64,000 nucleotides of DNA from Ruegeria aquimaris (GTDB taxonomy: Bacteria; Pseudomonadota; Alphaproteobacteria; Rhodobacterales; Rhodobacteraceae). The notes under the pieces are model-generated. The model did no database searches, was not told the origin of the DNA, and was given only the letters and a program-made list of their open reading frames with translations. Shown in pieces: positions 1 to 8,297 of this stretch; the first letter of the stretch is position 1; every line of letters starts with the position of its first letter. The stretch is taken from positions 186,001-250,000 of the forward strand of contig NZ_JAOWLB010000001.1 in the NCBI RefSeq assembly GCF_025751555.1, read 5' to 3'. The position numbers and the translations under genes were made by a program.

Positions 1-1409
1 GAATACGCTGCAAGCGCCCGCTTTCTGCCCGCATCCAGTGCAATTCCGGGTATTGGATAAGTCCCCTCCGGGCTCAGGCCCCAACCGCGTGGGATGGCAT
101 CGAAGAATTCCAAAGCCGTTGCCGCAGGGCGCGCCTGTCCTTCGGCGACCCAACGATTTACATAGGCGCCGTCAGGATCGAACTTCGCGGCCTGGGTTTC
201 AGGGTTGAACACCCGAAAGTAGGGTGCCGCATCGGGGCCAGATCCCGCAACCCACTGCCACCCCATGGCATTCGAAGCCGGATCCCAGTCGGTCAGGCAT
301 TCCGCGAACCAGTCCATCCCAAGTTTCCAGTGTATCATCAAGTGCTTGGTCAGATAACTTGCCGCGATCATCCGCGCCCTGTTGTGCATGCGTCCGGTCA
401 CATACATCTCGCGCATGGCGGCATCGACCATCGGGACACCAGTCTGTCCCCGGCACCAACGCACAAAGCCTGGATTTTCTGGGTCTTCGGACCACGGAAA
501 GTTATCCCATTCCTCCCGCCAGTTCCGATCGAGAATACGAGGGCTGTTGAACATCAGGTGATAGGCAAACTCACGCCAAACCAGTTCCTTTAGAAAGTGC
601 TCCGCGCCCGCAGACCCCGCGCGCATCGCCTCTTGCGCTCGATGCCAGGCGATCCGTGGGCTAAGCTCGCCGAGGCTGAAATGGTCGGACAGTTCCGAAG
701 TGGCATCCAGGGCCGGAAAATCCCGGTTGTTCTTGTAGCTGCCGATGCGGTCACCGATGAATCGATCCAGTTTGGCCAGAGCGGCAACTTCGCCGGGTGA
801 CTGATGTCTTCTCAAGATTGGGGCCGCACGATTGACGGGCGCGTCCATCTGCCATGAACTCAACGCCTCGGTCTCGGGCCAAAATGCCGGTTTCACGAAC
901 CGCGAAGGAGCCGGCAAAGCAGGGCCAACATCCCGCTGGCATACTGCCCGCCAGAAAGGCGAATAGACTTTGTAGTAGCCTCCAGTGACCGTCGTCACCT
1001 TCCAGGGTTCGAACAGCAGATGCCCCGGAAACGACCGGGCGTCGATGTCATTGCTATTGAACCATGTCTTCACGCCGGTATCACGATCAATGGTCACACT
1101 GTCATACCCGCGCGTCCACCAGACAGCTCCGGCGCCCGTTTCTTCGACCAACGCCTGAAGCGACTGTAAGGCGGGTCCGCGACGAAGGATCAGCGCGCTT
1201 CCCAGCCTCTCCAGTTCGGCAGCAAAAGCCGCGAGCCCCAGACCAAGTCGAAACTTGGGCGCGGCACCAAGCCGCTCGACCCCTTCGTCATGAAGGAATA
1301 CGGGGATCACCGGGCGGCCGGTCGCGCAAGCCGCGTGAAAGCCGGGATGGTCTGTGATCCTCAGATCACGGCGAAACCAGAAGATAATCGGACTGTCTGA
1401 ATTGGTCAT
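1..1409 (-). CDS. phrB: Deoxyribodipyrimidine photolyase (CPD photolyase), 3' end cut by window edge
   Basis: Light-driven repair enzyme that splits cyclobutane pyrimidine dimers using FAD. The minus-strand frame opens at an ATG at 1409 and stays open for about 469 codons to the window edge. The N-terminus has the photolyase signature FWFRRDLR, and the C-terminal half has the FAD-domain motif around GWQWVAGSGPDAAPYFRVFN. Class I photolyases are about 470-480 residues, so only a few residues should be missing. It lies 47 bp downstream of the cysteine-desulfurase-like gene and is probably co-transcribed with it. A cryptochrome is possible, but the motifs fit a bacterial CPD photolyase better. 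Confidence 0.9.
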   Translation of the reverse strand, partial: MTNSDSPIIFWFRRDLRITDHPGFHAACATGRPVIPVFLHDEGVERLGAAPKFRLGLGLAAFAAELERLGSALILRRGPALQSLQALVEETGAGAVWWTRGYDSVTIDRDTGVKTWFNSNDIDARSFPGHLLFEPWKVTTVTGGYYKVYSPFWRAVCQRDVGPALPAPSRFVKPAFWPETEALSSWQMDAPVNRAAPILRRHQSPGEVAALAKLDRFIGDRIGSYKNNRDFPALDATSELSDHFSLGELSPRIAWHRAQEAMRAGSAGAEHFLKELVWREFAYHLMFNSPRILDRNWREEWDNFPWSEDPENPGFVRWCRGQTGVPMVDAAMREMYVTGRMHNRARMIAASYLTKHLMIHWKLGMDWFAECLTDWDPASNAMGWQWVAGSGPDAAPYFRVFNPETQAAKFDPDGAYVNRWVAEGQARPAATALEFFDAIPRGWGLSPEGTYPIPGIALDAGRKRALAAY

Positions 1410-1456
1410 AGGCTGCCCCGGTCTTTTTCAGATTACGAGGCTGGCCTGTTCCTGGA

Positions 1457-2680
1457 TCACAATACCCGGTCAAGAGCCTGCAAAAGCTGGTCGATTTCTG
1501 ATTTTGCGGTGTAGTGGGTAAAGCTGAGCCGGAGAACACCCTGATCCGGATCGACCCCCATCCCCTGCAAGGCCCGCACGGCGTAGAAATCCCCGCCACC
1601 CGCCATCACGCCGTACTTCGCCAACTCGGCGGCGACCGGCTCTGCCGGACGGTTCAGCGCCAGCGCCACCGTCGGCGCGCGAAGCTCGGCCTTGTCTGGC
1701 CCGAGAAGACGGACCGAATTGCGGTCCGCGACTGCGTCGAGCAACGGTTGCAGCAGTTCCACTTCTTGCGCTCGCATCAGGTCATGGACAAAGGACGCCC
1801 GGGCCGTCGCATCAGCAGCCTTGCACCCATGGTGCGCCGCCAAGAGATCGACATAGTCGGCCATGCCCGCGCTTGCGGCCACCTGGGCGTGATCGGGACC
1901 TGCCGGGGTAAACCGCTTGTAGAGAACGTCACCGTTAAAATAGTGCCCCTGGTTCGGCAGCATGTTGCCCAGCGCACGCCGGATCACCATCACGCCCTGA
2001 TGCGGGCCATAGGTCTTGTAGGCCGAGAACAGGTAGATGTCCGGTCCCAGTTCTCCGACATTCGGAAAGCCATGCGGCGCATAGGACACGCCATCGACGC
2101 AAACAAAGGCACCGGCGGCATGGGCGATGGCGGTGATCTCGGTCACAGGGTTGATCTCGCCCACCACATTGGAACAATGCGGGAAGCAGACCAGCCGCAC
2201 GTTCTCGTCCAGCAGACTCTCCAGTTCCCCGGGATTCAGATGCCCCGTATCCGGGTCGATCTGCCATTCGCGTATCTCGATCCCCGCTTCGGCCAGCCGC
2301 CGCCAGGGGCCCGAGTTGGCCTCGTGATCCTGATTGGTGACGATAATTGCCTGCCCTGGTTGCATCCACTGCCGGAACGCCTGCGCCAGAACATAAGTGT
2401 TCTGCGAAGTCGAAGGGCCAAAGCTCACCTCGTCGGTCTCCACCCCCAGGATCGCCGCCATCCGCGCCCGCGCTTCATCCATCTCGGCGCCGGCGAGCTG
2501 GCTTGCCTCGTAAGGTGCATAGGGCTGTACCTTGCGCTGGGTGTAGAACCGGGTCAGGCGGTCGATCACCGGCTGACACGTATAGGATCCGCCGGCGTTC
2601 TCAAAGAACGCCTGGCCGTGCAGCGATGCTTCGGCGAATGCGGGAAACTGTTTGCGAACAAAGTCGATATCCAACGCCAT
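1457..2680 (-). CDS. Cysteine desulfurase-like PLP protein (class V aminotransferase fold)
   Basis: PLP-dependent fold-type I protein of the group annotated as cysteine desulfurase-like (TIGR01976 type), 407 residues from the ATG at 2680. That start has a GAGG ribosome site, and the upstream extension of the frame looks non-coding. The Schiff-base lysine is visible in FSAYKTYGPHQG and the cofactor-binding His/Asp in TNQDHEA and CVDGVSYAPH. The catalytic cysteine loop of true SufS/IscS enzymes is not recognisable: the equivalent C-terminal stretch reads VMAGGGDFYAVR. It may therefore be a lyase or epimerase rather than a sulfur donor. Gene pair with the photolyase; divergent from the VOC gene. 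Confidence 0.8.
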   Translation of the reverse strand: MALDIDFVRKQFPAFAEASLHGQAFFENAGGSYTCQPVIDRLTRFYTQRKVQPYAPYEASQLAGAEMDEARARMAAILGVETDEVSFGPSTSQNTYVLAQAFRQWMQPGQAIIVTNQDHEANSGPWRRLAEAGIEIREWQIDPDTGHLNPGELESLLDENVRLVCFPHCSNVVGEINPVTEITAIAHAAGAFVCVDGVSYAPHGFPNVGELGPDIYLFSAYKTYGPHQGVMVIRRALGNMLPNQGHYFNGDVLYKRFTPAGPDHAQVAASAGMADYVDLLAAHHGCKAADATARASFVHDLMRAQEVELLQPLLDAVADRNSVRLLGPDKAELRAPTVALALNRPAEPVAAELAKYGVMAGGGDFYAVRALQGMGVDPDQGVLRLSFTHYTAKSEIDQLLQALDRVL

Positions 2681-2808
2681 CTTGACCCTCGTATCTGTTG
2701 GCAAATGGATGCCCGCTGGCGGAGCGCGGGTCAAGGTCTCAGGCTGATGACAGAATTTGTCATCAACGTCGGTGATACAGTCCCCATCGAACACAACGAG
2801 GTAACCAG

Positions 2809-3192
2809 ATGAGCTATCAGCCCGAACATTTTCTGGTCTGGGGAGAATTGCCCGTGACCGACATGAATCGCAGCGTCGCGTTCTATGCCAAGGTCACCGG
2901 TGCCAAACTGACAATAGACACCGGCGGCCCGAACCCGATGGCGGTATTCAACCCCGCAGCGGTCGAAACCGGCGTTGCCCTGCATCTGTATCCCGGCACA
3001 CCGGCGGGCGACGGGCGTGGGCCGACCTTGCACCTGGCAGCCGAAGGTGCACTGGAAGACACCATGTCCCGCGTAACGCAGGCCGGGGGCGAAGTGATCT
3101 CACCCGTCGTCACCATCCCGGCCGGACGGTTCTTCTACGCCAAGGATCCCGACGGGAACTCCGTCGGTTTTTTTGAAACCCGAGCCAGTTGA
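2809..3192 (+). CDS. VOC/glyoxalase-like family protein
   Basis: A 127-residue single vicinal-oxygen-chelate domain protein. The N-terminus (FLVWGELPVTDMNRSVAFYAK) and C-terminus (FFYAKDPDGNSVGFFE) are typical of one VOC module built from two beta-alpha-beta units. Such small proteins usually dimerise and bind a divalent metal; the substrate cannot be told from the sequence. It is transcribed divergently from the PLP protein across 128 bp and converges on acuI, with a strong shared terminator between. Confidence 0.8.
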   Translation: MSYQPEHFLVWGELPVTDMNRSVAFYAKVTGAKLTIDTGGPNPMAVFNPAAVETGVALHLYPGTPAGDGRGPTLHLAAEGALEDTMSRVTQAGGEVISPVVTIPAGRFFYAKDPDGNSVGFFETRAS

Positions 3193-3199
3193 CGGAAAC

Positions 3200-3224
3200 G
3201 GCCCCCGGCGCTCTGCCGGGGGCC
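3200..3224. terminator. Bidirectional terminator between VOC gene and acuI
   Basis: A perfect 10-bp inverted repeat GGCCCCCGGC / GCCGGGGGCC with a 5-nt loop lies in the 50-bp gap between two convergent genes. A long U tract is absent on either side, so it may act as a stem barrier more than a classic intrinsic terminator. Confidence 0.65.
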
Positions 3225-3242
3225 GGACCAATTTCGACCGGA

Positions 3243-4235
3243 TCAGGCGTTGACGTCTACGACGACGCGGCCCTTGACCTGCCCCTTCAGGATATCACTG
3301 CCAAGCTTTGGCAGGTCCAACAGGGTTGCGGGCTGGATCATCGCCTCTAGCTTGTCCATCGGCAGATCCTTGGCAATACGCTCCCACGCGCGCTGCCTGT
3401 TGTCATAGGGCTGCATCACGCTGTCGATACCCAACAGGTTGACGCCGCGCAGCAGGAAGGGAACCACGGTCGCCGGCAGGCCGGCACCACCGGCCAGACC
3501 AACCGCAGCGACCGAGGCGCCATATTTCATCTGGCCCAGAACCCGCGCGAGCATGGCGCCGCCCACGGCATCCACGCATCCGGCCCAGGTCTCGGACTCG
3601 AGCGGACGTTTGACCGTTTCGTTCAGCTCTTCGCGCGGCACGATGATGGTCGCACCAAGCGACTTGAGATAGTCGGCGGTTTCCGGGCGCCCGGTTACAC
3701 CCGCAACTTCGTAACCCAGGTTGGCCAGAATGGCGGTCGCCACAGAACCGACGCCGCCCGCAGCGCCAGTCACCAGCACCGGTCCATGTCCCGGTTTCAG
3801 GCCGTGATCCTCCAGCGCCATGACGGCCAACATCGCTGTAAAGCCCGCGGTCCCCACCGCCATCGCCTGCCGGGTATCGAGCCCCTTTGGCAGCGGCACC
3901 AGCCAATCCGCCTTGACCCGCGCCTTTTGGGAGTATCCTCCCCAATGGGCCTCGCCCACACGCCAGCCGGTCAGAACGACCTTGTCGCCGGGCTTGTACC
4001 GGGTATCCGACGAGGCCTCGACGGTTCCGGCAAAGTCGATACCGGGAATATGAGGATACTTGCGCACCAGCCCGCCGCCGGGACCGATGCACAGACCATC
4101 CTTGTAGTTCACTGTCGAATACTCGACCGCGACCGTGACCTCGGCTTGTGGCAAATCATCCAGCCCGAGCTGTTTGACCTGAGCCTGAGTCTTGCCGCTT
4201 TCTTCGTCCTTTTCGACCACCAGTGCGTTGAACAT
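3243..4235 (-). CDS. acuI: Acryloyl-CoA reductase (NADPH), AcuI/YhdH family
   Basis: Medium-chain dehydrogenase/reductase of 330 residues that reduces toxic acryloyl-CoA to propionyl-CoA with NADPH. It acts in the DMSP cleavage and demethylation products' route. The GroES-like N-terminal half carries EYSTVNYKDGL and PGIDFAGTV; the nucleotide-binding motif is TGAAGGVGSVA; no zinc ligands are present, as expected for the YhdH group. The start is preceded by GGAAGGAGAAAG. It sits 101 bp downstream of dmdA, the order seen in other roseobacters, where acuI is usually co-transcribed with dmdA. Confidence 0.92.
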   Translation of the reverse strand: MFNALVVEKDEESGKTQAQVKQLGLDDLPQAEVTVAVEYSTVNYKDGLCIGPGGGLVRKYPHIPGIDFAGTVEASSDTRYKPGDKVVLTGWRVGEAHWGGYSQKARVKADWLVPLPKGLDTRQAMAVGTAGFTAMLAVMALEDHGLKPGHGPVLVTGAAGGVGSVATAILANLGYEVAGVTGRPETADYLKSLGATIIVPREELNETVKRPLESETWAGCVDAVGGAMLARVLGQMKYGASVAAVGLAGGAGLPATVVPFLLRGVNLLGIDSVMQPYDNRQRAWERIAKDLPMDKLEAMIQPATLLDLPKLGSDILKGQVKGRVVVDVNA

Positions 4236-4336
4236 CTCTTTCTCCTTCCGCGACCCAAATCAGGGCCATCGATTTCATAACCACAATAGGCCGCAGGCGC
4301 AGCGATCAGCGCGCGACAGCGCCGCGCCCTGCCCGT

Positions 4337-5440
4337 TCAGGCCCAGAATTTCTCCTGTACCGTTGCCGGACGCATGCCGGCCGGCGTCTCGACTTCCAGA
4401 CGTGTTCCGTCGGCCCAATGGCTGAGCCGGATCATACCGATGGCAACATTTGTCTGAAAATCGGGCGACCACGCGGCCGAGGTCACCTGACCCACCCGCT
4501 GGCCATCGGCGTAGCACGGCCAAACCCTGTCACATCCCGGGACGCGATCACCGCCAATGTCGATAGCGCGGATCTGCTGAACCGGGCCTTCCTTGGCCAC
4601 GCGCAACAGCGCATCCCGGCCGATACAGCCAATTGCGGTATGCGTGTTGCAAAACCGGCCCAGCCCGCATTCATGCGGGGTATTGTCGTCAGTCATGTCA
4701 TTGCCATAGGACAACAGACCACCTTCGATCCTCTCAATCAGGTTGGGACAGCCCGCGCGCACGTCCAGATCCTCACCCGCCGCCATCAAGGCATTCCAAA
4801 GCGGCATTCCCATGTCGCCACCTTCGACATAGATCTCGAAACCGCCCTGCTTGGAATAGCCCGACCGTGCAATAGCCATATCGCGCCCCTCGAAAGTGAA
4901 CATGCCAAACCGGAAGAAGCGGACATCGCGCACTCTGTCGCCGAATACACGCGCCATCAGGTCATCAGATTTTGGCCCCTGCACGGCCAGGGGCGAAACA
5001 TCCGGTTCGTCCACCAGAACATCCAACCGGTAGCCATTGGCAATGCCCTTGACCCAGAGCAGCAGGTCGCTGTCCGCAATCGAGATCCACCAGCGGTCTT
5101 CGGCCAGCTTGACGGCGACGGGATCGTTCAGCATGCCGCCGGTTTCGTCGACGATCGGAACGTAATAGCACTGCCCCGGCAACATGCCGCGCAGGTCGCG
5201 CGGGGTCAGCATCTGCATCAGCCGCGCAGCATCTGGTCCGCGCAACTCCACCTGCCGTTCACAGGCAACGTCCCAGACTTGCACCGATTTCTTCAAGTGG
5301 TGGTAATCCGCTTCGACGCTTTCAAAAACCGTCGGCAGTAGCATCCGGTTGTAAACCGTGTAGCCTTTGACACCGGCGGCTTCGACACCGTCGGAAAAGG
5401 GGGTGCGCCTGACCCGGCGCGAGGGAGAGATCATCGCCAT
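4337..5440 (-). CDS. dmdA: DMSP demethylase (tetrahydrofolate-dependent, GcvT-like)
   Basis: DmdA moves a methyl group from dimethylsulfoniopropionate to tetrahydrofolate, giving methylmercaptopropionate, the first step of the demethylation route. The protein is 367 residues, close to the usual 364-370. The N-terminus (PSRRVRRTPFSDGVEAAGVKGYTVYNRM), the segment QCYYVPIVDETGGMLNDPV and ARSGYSKQGGFEIYVEG match DmdA rather than ordinary GcvT. It starts at an ATG with GGAGG 11 nt upstream. It is followed by acuI and preceded by DUF1326 and DUF2182 genes, with a 163-bp gap that holds a palindrome. A GcvT-like paralogue of other function is unlikely but would be decided by phylogeny. Confidence 0.9.
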   Translation of the reverse strand: MAMISPSRRVRRTPFSDGVEAAGVKGYTVYNRMLLPTVFESVEADYHHLKKSVQVWDVACERQVELRGPDAARLMQMLTPRDLRGMLPGQCYYVPIVDETGGMLNDPVAVKLAEDRWWISIADSDLLLWVKGIANGYRLDVLVDEPDVSPLAVQGPKSDDLMARVFGDRVRDVRFFRFGMFTFEGRDMAIARSGYSKQGGFEIYVEGGDMGMPLWNALMAAGEDLDVRAGCPNLIERIEGGLLSYGNDMTDDNTPHECGLGRFCNTHTAIGCIGRDALLRVAKEGPVQQIRAIDIGGDRVPGCDRVWPCYADGQRVGQVTSAAWSPDFQTNVAIGMIRLSHWADGTRLEVETPAGMRPATVQEKFWA

Positions 5441-5471
5441 ATTAGGCGTCCTCCGGCATAAGTTTCGTTTC

Positions 5472-5502
5472 TTGATCCAACGGTCGGAACCGGTTGGACA
5501 AT
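5472..5502 (-). promoter_or_regulatory. Candidate operator upstream of dmdA
   Basis: Imperfect inverted repeat in the dmdA leader: TTGATCCAACGGT, 4 bp, then ACCGGTTGGACAA. The inner TCCAAC/GTTGGA arms match exactly. It lies 32-62 bp upstream of the dmdA start, where a regulator could act. The nearby GntR protein is one candidate, but its own promoter shows a different motif, so the link is only an inference. Confidence 0.4.
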
Positions 5503-5603
5503 ATCAGAACCCGGCTTGTGCTGCCTCCTGCAAAGGATTGCCGTCTGTTCGCCAGGCAAAGCTTGGTCAGGCGCAGCTGCGCCCAACCGGGTCGTTCAAA
5601 ACA

Positions 5604-6236
5604 TCAACGCGGGCCGTGCCAGTCGATCTGGCAGATTTCGGCGGAGCGACCATCGAAATCCCACACGCGACCATAGGCGCGCAGCTTGCCCTTGGAGGCA
5701 GTGGCTACCGTGATGTCCGGCCCCATCCAGTACTGGGTGTTGGTCACGACCAGATCCGTTTCGGGATCCTTTCCAGCAACCGGAGCTACGACACCCTGGA
5801 TCTTGCGGCCAACGGTAATGTGACGCGTCTTGCCCTCGGTCTCGTAGGTCACCGGTTGACGCTCGTGCCCCAGGATTTCACCGACGAGGATCTGGAACAG
5901 GCCTGTTGTCCCTTTGGCCGCACCCGAGAAGATCGCGACCAGCGCGTCGTATTGCGCATCCGTGGAACGGTCGTCGATGAACAACCCAACCTTCCAGTTG
6001 CCACGGCTCATCATACCCGGGATTTCGATCATCAGACCGATGTTCAGACCGCTGAGGTCAATGTCGCCATAAGCACCTTGGTCGATACGCACACCGCCCC
6101 AGGTCTGGCAGTGCCCCTCGGTCGGGGGATGTTTGCCCAGGCTGATCACGCAGGGACAGAACACCGTGCAGTTGCAGTTCAGGATCAGCTCTCCCTTGAC
6201 CGTCCAGGGCACCGTGCCCAATTCGTCCAAAGCCAT
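5604..6236 (-). CDS. DUF1326 protein with Cys-rich motif
   Basis: A 210-residue protein of the DUF1326 family, function unknown. The N-terminal region contains a conserved-looking cysteine cluster C21-x-C23-x3-C27-x-C29 followed by H42-C43, a plausible metal or cluster site. No signal peptide or membrane segment is seen. It follows the DUF2182 membrane protein by 18 bp, and the two families are often found as a pair, so they probably act together. It precedes dmdA by 163 bp, so read-through into dmdA is possible but not certain. Confidence 0.8.
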   Translation of the reverse strand: MALDELGTVPWTVKGELILNCNCTVFCPCVISLGKHPPTEGHCQTWGGVRIDQGAYGDIDLSGLNIGLMIEIPGMMSRGNWKVGLFIDDRSTDAQYDALVAIFSGAAKGTTGLFQILVGEILGHERQPVTYETEGKTRHITVGRKIQGVVAPVAGKDPETDLVVTNTQYWMGPDITVATASKGKLRAYGRVWDFDGRSAEICQIDWHGPR

Positions 6237-6254
6237 GTGATATCTCCCTTTTCC

Positions 6255-7025
6255 CTATATCGTCATCCAGATGATCCAACCTGCCCAGGCGAACAGGCCA
6301 TATCCCAGTGGCCGTGTTACATGGCGGCCAACATCGGGCAGCTTCTCCAGCACCATGATCACGGTGGCCAAGCCCATGAAGGCGAGGTTCATGACCCCGC
6401 CGACAAAAGCCAGCAGCATCAGCGCCCAGCAACAGCCAAGGCAAACCAGACCCAACCGAATACCGTTGCGCAACGGTCCCTCGTCCCAATACTGCATGAA
6501 GAAGGTCAGCGGTTGCCGACACTTGCTGAGACAGGCAGCCTTGATTGCCGTGAATTGATAGGTACCCGCGCCAATCAGCAGGCCCGCCGACAAAAGCGCC
6601 GACCGGCTGTCGCCAAAACCGCCCAGCAGTCCGGCACTGAACAAGGCGAACTGAATCCCGGCCGCCAATACAGAAAACCCCAGCCAGACCAGCAGATAAC
6701 CGCAAACCAGCGCGCCGAACCGCGTGCCCGGGGCGGAATGGGACAGATCCTCGTAAATGGCCAGCGCAGGCAGCGCAGTGGGGGCCATCATCGCAGCGGA
6801 CATAAGCGCCCACATGACAACCATTCGCCCAAACCCGGCCGCGTCGGGCGTCAGAGTGCAGAGGTCGCGCCAGAAATCCGCGCCATAGACAGCATCCGCA
6901 GCCCGCATTTCGGCAGGAATCGCCATCAGGAACAGAACCGACCATGCGGCTAGGACAAGAGCGAACAGGAAAACCCAGTGCCCTCCTGTCATCGATCTGA
7001 TCCGTTCGGCAACGATGGCTTTCAT
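6255..7025 (-). CDS. DUF2182 integral membrane protein (predicted metal-binding)
   Basis: A 256-residue membrane protein with about seven hydrophobic segments. It fits DUF2182, described as a predicted metal-binding membrane protein. Cysteine pairs C165-x3-C169 (CLSKC) and C195-x2-C198-C199 (CLGCC), and the family-like stretch MSAAMMAPTALPALAIYEDL, support the call. It is first of the leftward DUF2182-DUF1326 pair and divergent from the GntR regulator. Substrate unknown; the cysteines suggest a soft metal, but this is inference. Confidence 0.78.
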   Translation of the reverse strand: MKAIVAERIRSMTGGHWVFLFALVLAAWSVLFLMAIPAEMRAADAVYGADFWRDLCTLTPDAAGFGRMVVMWALMSAAMMAPTALPALAIYEDLSHSAPGTRFGALVCGYLLVWLGFSVLAAGIQFALFSAGLLGGFGDSRSALLSAGLLIGAGTYQFTAIKAACLSKCRQPLTFFMQYWDEGPLRNGIRLGLVCLGCCWALMLLAFVGGVMNLAFMGLATVIMVLEKLPDVGRHVTRPLGYGLFAWAGWIIWMTI

Positions 7026-7061
7026 TCCGCACTCCAGCTATCAGCTTAGGCGACTCGCGCG

Positions 7062-7096
7062 TTGACACCTAAATGTCAGACTTTTAAATGTCAGAC
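7062..7096 (+). promoter_or_regulatory. Promoter with embedded direct repeats upstream of the GntR gene
   Basis: A sigma-70-like promoter TTGACA (7062-7067), 17-bp spacer, TAAATG (7085-7090) faces the GntR gene. It overlaps two exact copies of the 12-mer TAAATGTCAGAC at 7070 and 7085 (period 15 bp), and TGACA-N6-TGTCA forms a small palindrome at 7063-7078. A regulator bound here would block its own promoter and could also control the divergent DUF2182-dmdA block. Confidence 0.5.
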
Positions 7097-7151
7097 AAAT
7101 AAAATGTTCCGACCGCGAAGATCCGCCTAGCCAGAACACCAGGAACGCGCC

Positions 7152-7898
7152 ATGAAAATCGACCCCAACAGTTCCGCCGATCTCTCGGCGCAGATTGCCC
7201 AGGCGATCAAGGATGCCATCGTCGAGGGTCGGTTGATCGTGGACGAGCGCCTGCCTTCGGAGGCGGAACTGGCTGACCAGTTCCAGGTCTCACGCCCCAC
7301 TGTGCGCGAAGCGCTCAAGCGGCTGGCGGCGCAATCGCTGATCCGGACCCAGCGCGGTGCGTTTGGCGGGGCCTTTGTCAACCGGATCAGTTTCGAGGAT
7401 GCCTATTCCCAGCAGATCACCACTTCGACCCTGCTCCTCTCGATGAACGCGGTCAGCTTCGACACCGCCTGCGAGGCGCGCTTTGCGCTGGAGCGCGCCT
7501 GCGCGCCCTTGTCGGCACAACGGCGCAGCCCGGATCACCTGGCCACCATGCGGGCCGAGATCGTACGCCAGAGCCAGCCGGGGCTGAGTGACGAGAGTTT
7601 CTGCGCCTCGGACGTCACCTTTCATCGGGCGCTGGTGGACGGGGCCGGAAACCCGGTGCTGTCCTACCAGCTGGCCGGAGCCGTCGAGGCCATGCAGCCG
7701 CTGATGAACATGATCACCTTCACCGCCCGCTCGCGCGAAGTGATCGTGGGGCTGCATACGCGGATTGCCGACGCGATCGAGGCCCGCGATGCCGCGGTCG
7801 CCGATGCGGCCCTGGTCGAACTGACCACTTATACAATGACCCTCAAGGACAGCGTCATGGCCGCGCGTGCGGCGGCACGCGGAACCCTGAGCGGCTGA
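7152..7898 (+). CDS. GntR-family (FadR subfamily) transcriptional regulator
   Basis: A 248-residue regulator. The N-terminal winged helix (residues about 10-75) contains LPSEAELADQFQVSRPTVREAL and the wing QRGAFGGAFVN. The C-terminal all-helical FCD ligand-binding domain has the expected metal-site His residues in the ASDVTFHRALVDGAGNPVL region. It is divergent from DUF2182-DUF1326-dmdA-acuI. Roseobacter dmdA genes commonly have a GntR neighbour, so control of DMSP genes is likely. Effector unknown. Confidence 0.85.
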   Translation: MKIDPNSSADLSAQIAQAIKDAIVEGRLIVDERLPSEAELADQFQVSRPTVREALKRLAAQSLIRTQRGAFGGAFVNRISFEDAYSQQITTSTLLLSMNAVSFDTACEARFALERACAPLSAQRRSPDHLATMRAEIVRQSQPGLSDESFCASDVTFHRALVDGAGNPVLSYQLAGAVEAMQPLMNMITFTARSREVIVGLHTRIADAIEARDAAVADAALVELTTYTMTLKDSVMAARAAARGTLSG

Positions 7899-7953
7899 TC
7901 CCCCCTGTTTAATCGCCGAGGCATGATTTCCGCCTGGGCAAGTCGGGATCCCG

Positions 7954-7981
7954 TTGCACTTGCGCACCAAGCGACTATATT
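7954..7981 (+). promoter_or_regulatory. ssrA promoter
   Basis: TTGCAC (7954-7959), 16-bp spacer, TATATT (7976-7981). The predicted start near 7988 falls just before the acceptor-piece hairpin GTTCCC-TC-GGGAAC. Confidence 0.55.
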
Positions 7982-7986
7982 CGGCA

Positions 7987-8297
7987 TGTTCCCTCGGGAA
8001 CTATGGACATAAACGCGCTCGTAATACGCGGATCGGACCCGGGGGCGGTACCCGGCGGCTCCACCAAGAACCCTCGTTGGGGGACAATGGGGCCGAAATA
8101 GGATCGACGGACGTCTAAAGGGGTTTGCTTTGTCTCGGCGGGGTACCACCGTTATCGGTCCGTAAAGCATAATTGCCAACGACAATCGTGCTCCGGTTGC
8201 TCTGGCTGCGTAAGCAGTCCGAAACACCGAAACTTAAGCCCTTGCGCCTAGCAGCGTAAGGCGGGGTTCGCAGGTACCTGGCAACAGAAACCTGCAT
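7987..8297 (+). ncRNA. ssrA: Transfer-messenger RNA, circularly permuted two-piece form
   Basis: tmRNA frees stalled ribosomes and adds a degradation tag. The gene is permuted as in alphaproteobacteria: the acceptor piece comes first and ends in GGCTCCACCA at 8066, a spacer of about 22 nt is removed, then the coding piece begins at 8089 with GGGGCCGAAATAGGATCGAC. GGGGCCG and CGGCTCC form the 7-bp acceptor stem with a G-U at the third pair, the alanine identity signal. The tag frame at 8175-8210 reads ANDNRAPVALAA and ends in TAA. End points of the mature pieces (about 7987 and 8297) are approximate. An 8-bp inverted repeat AACAGAAA/TTTCTGTT at 8283-8305 may serve as the terminator. Confidence 0.95.

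Noticed and set aside
1514-2812. Long open frame (432 codons) on the plus strand opposite the cysteine-desulfurase-like gene
   Set aside because: It is the antisense of a well-supported gene; its protein has no recognisable domain and is rich in Arg, His and Pro as expected of GC-rich antisense frames.
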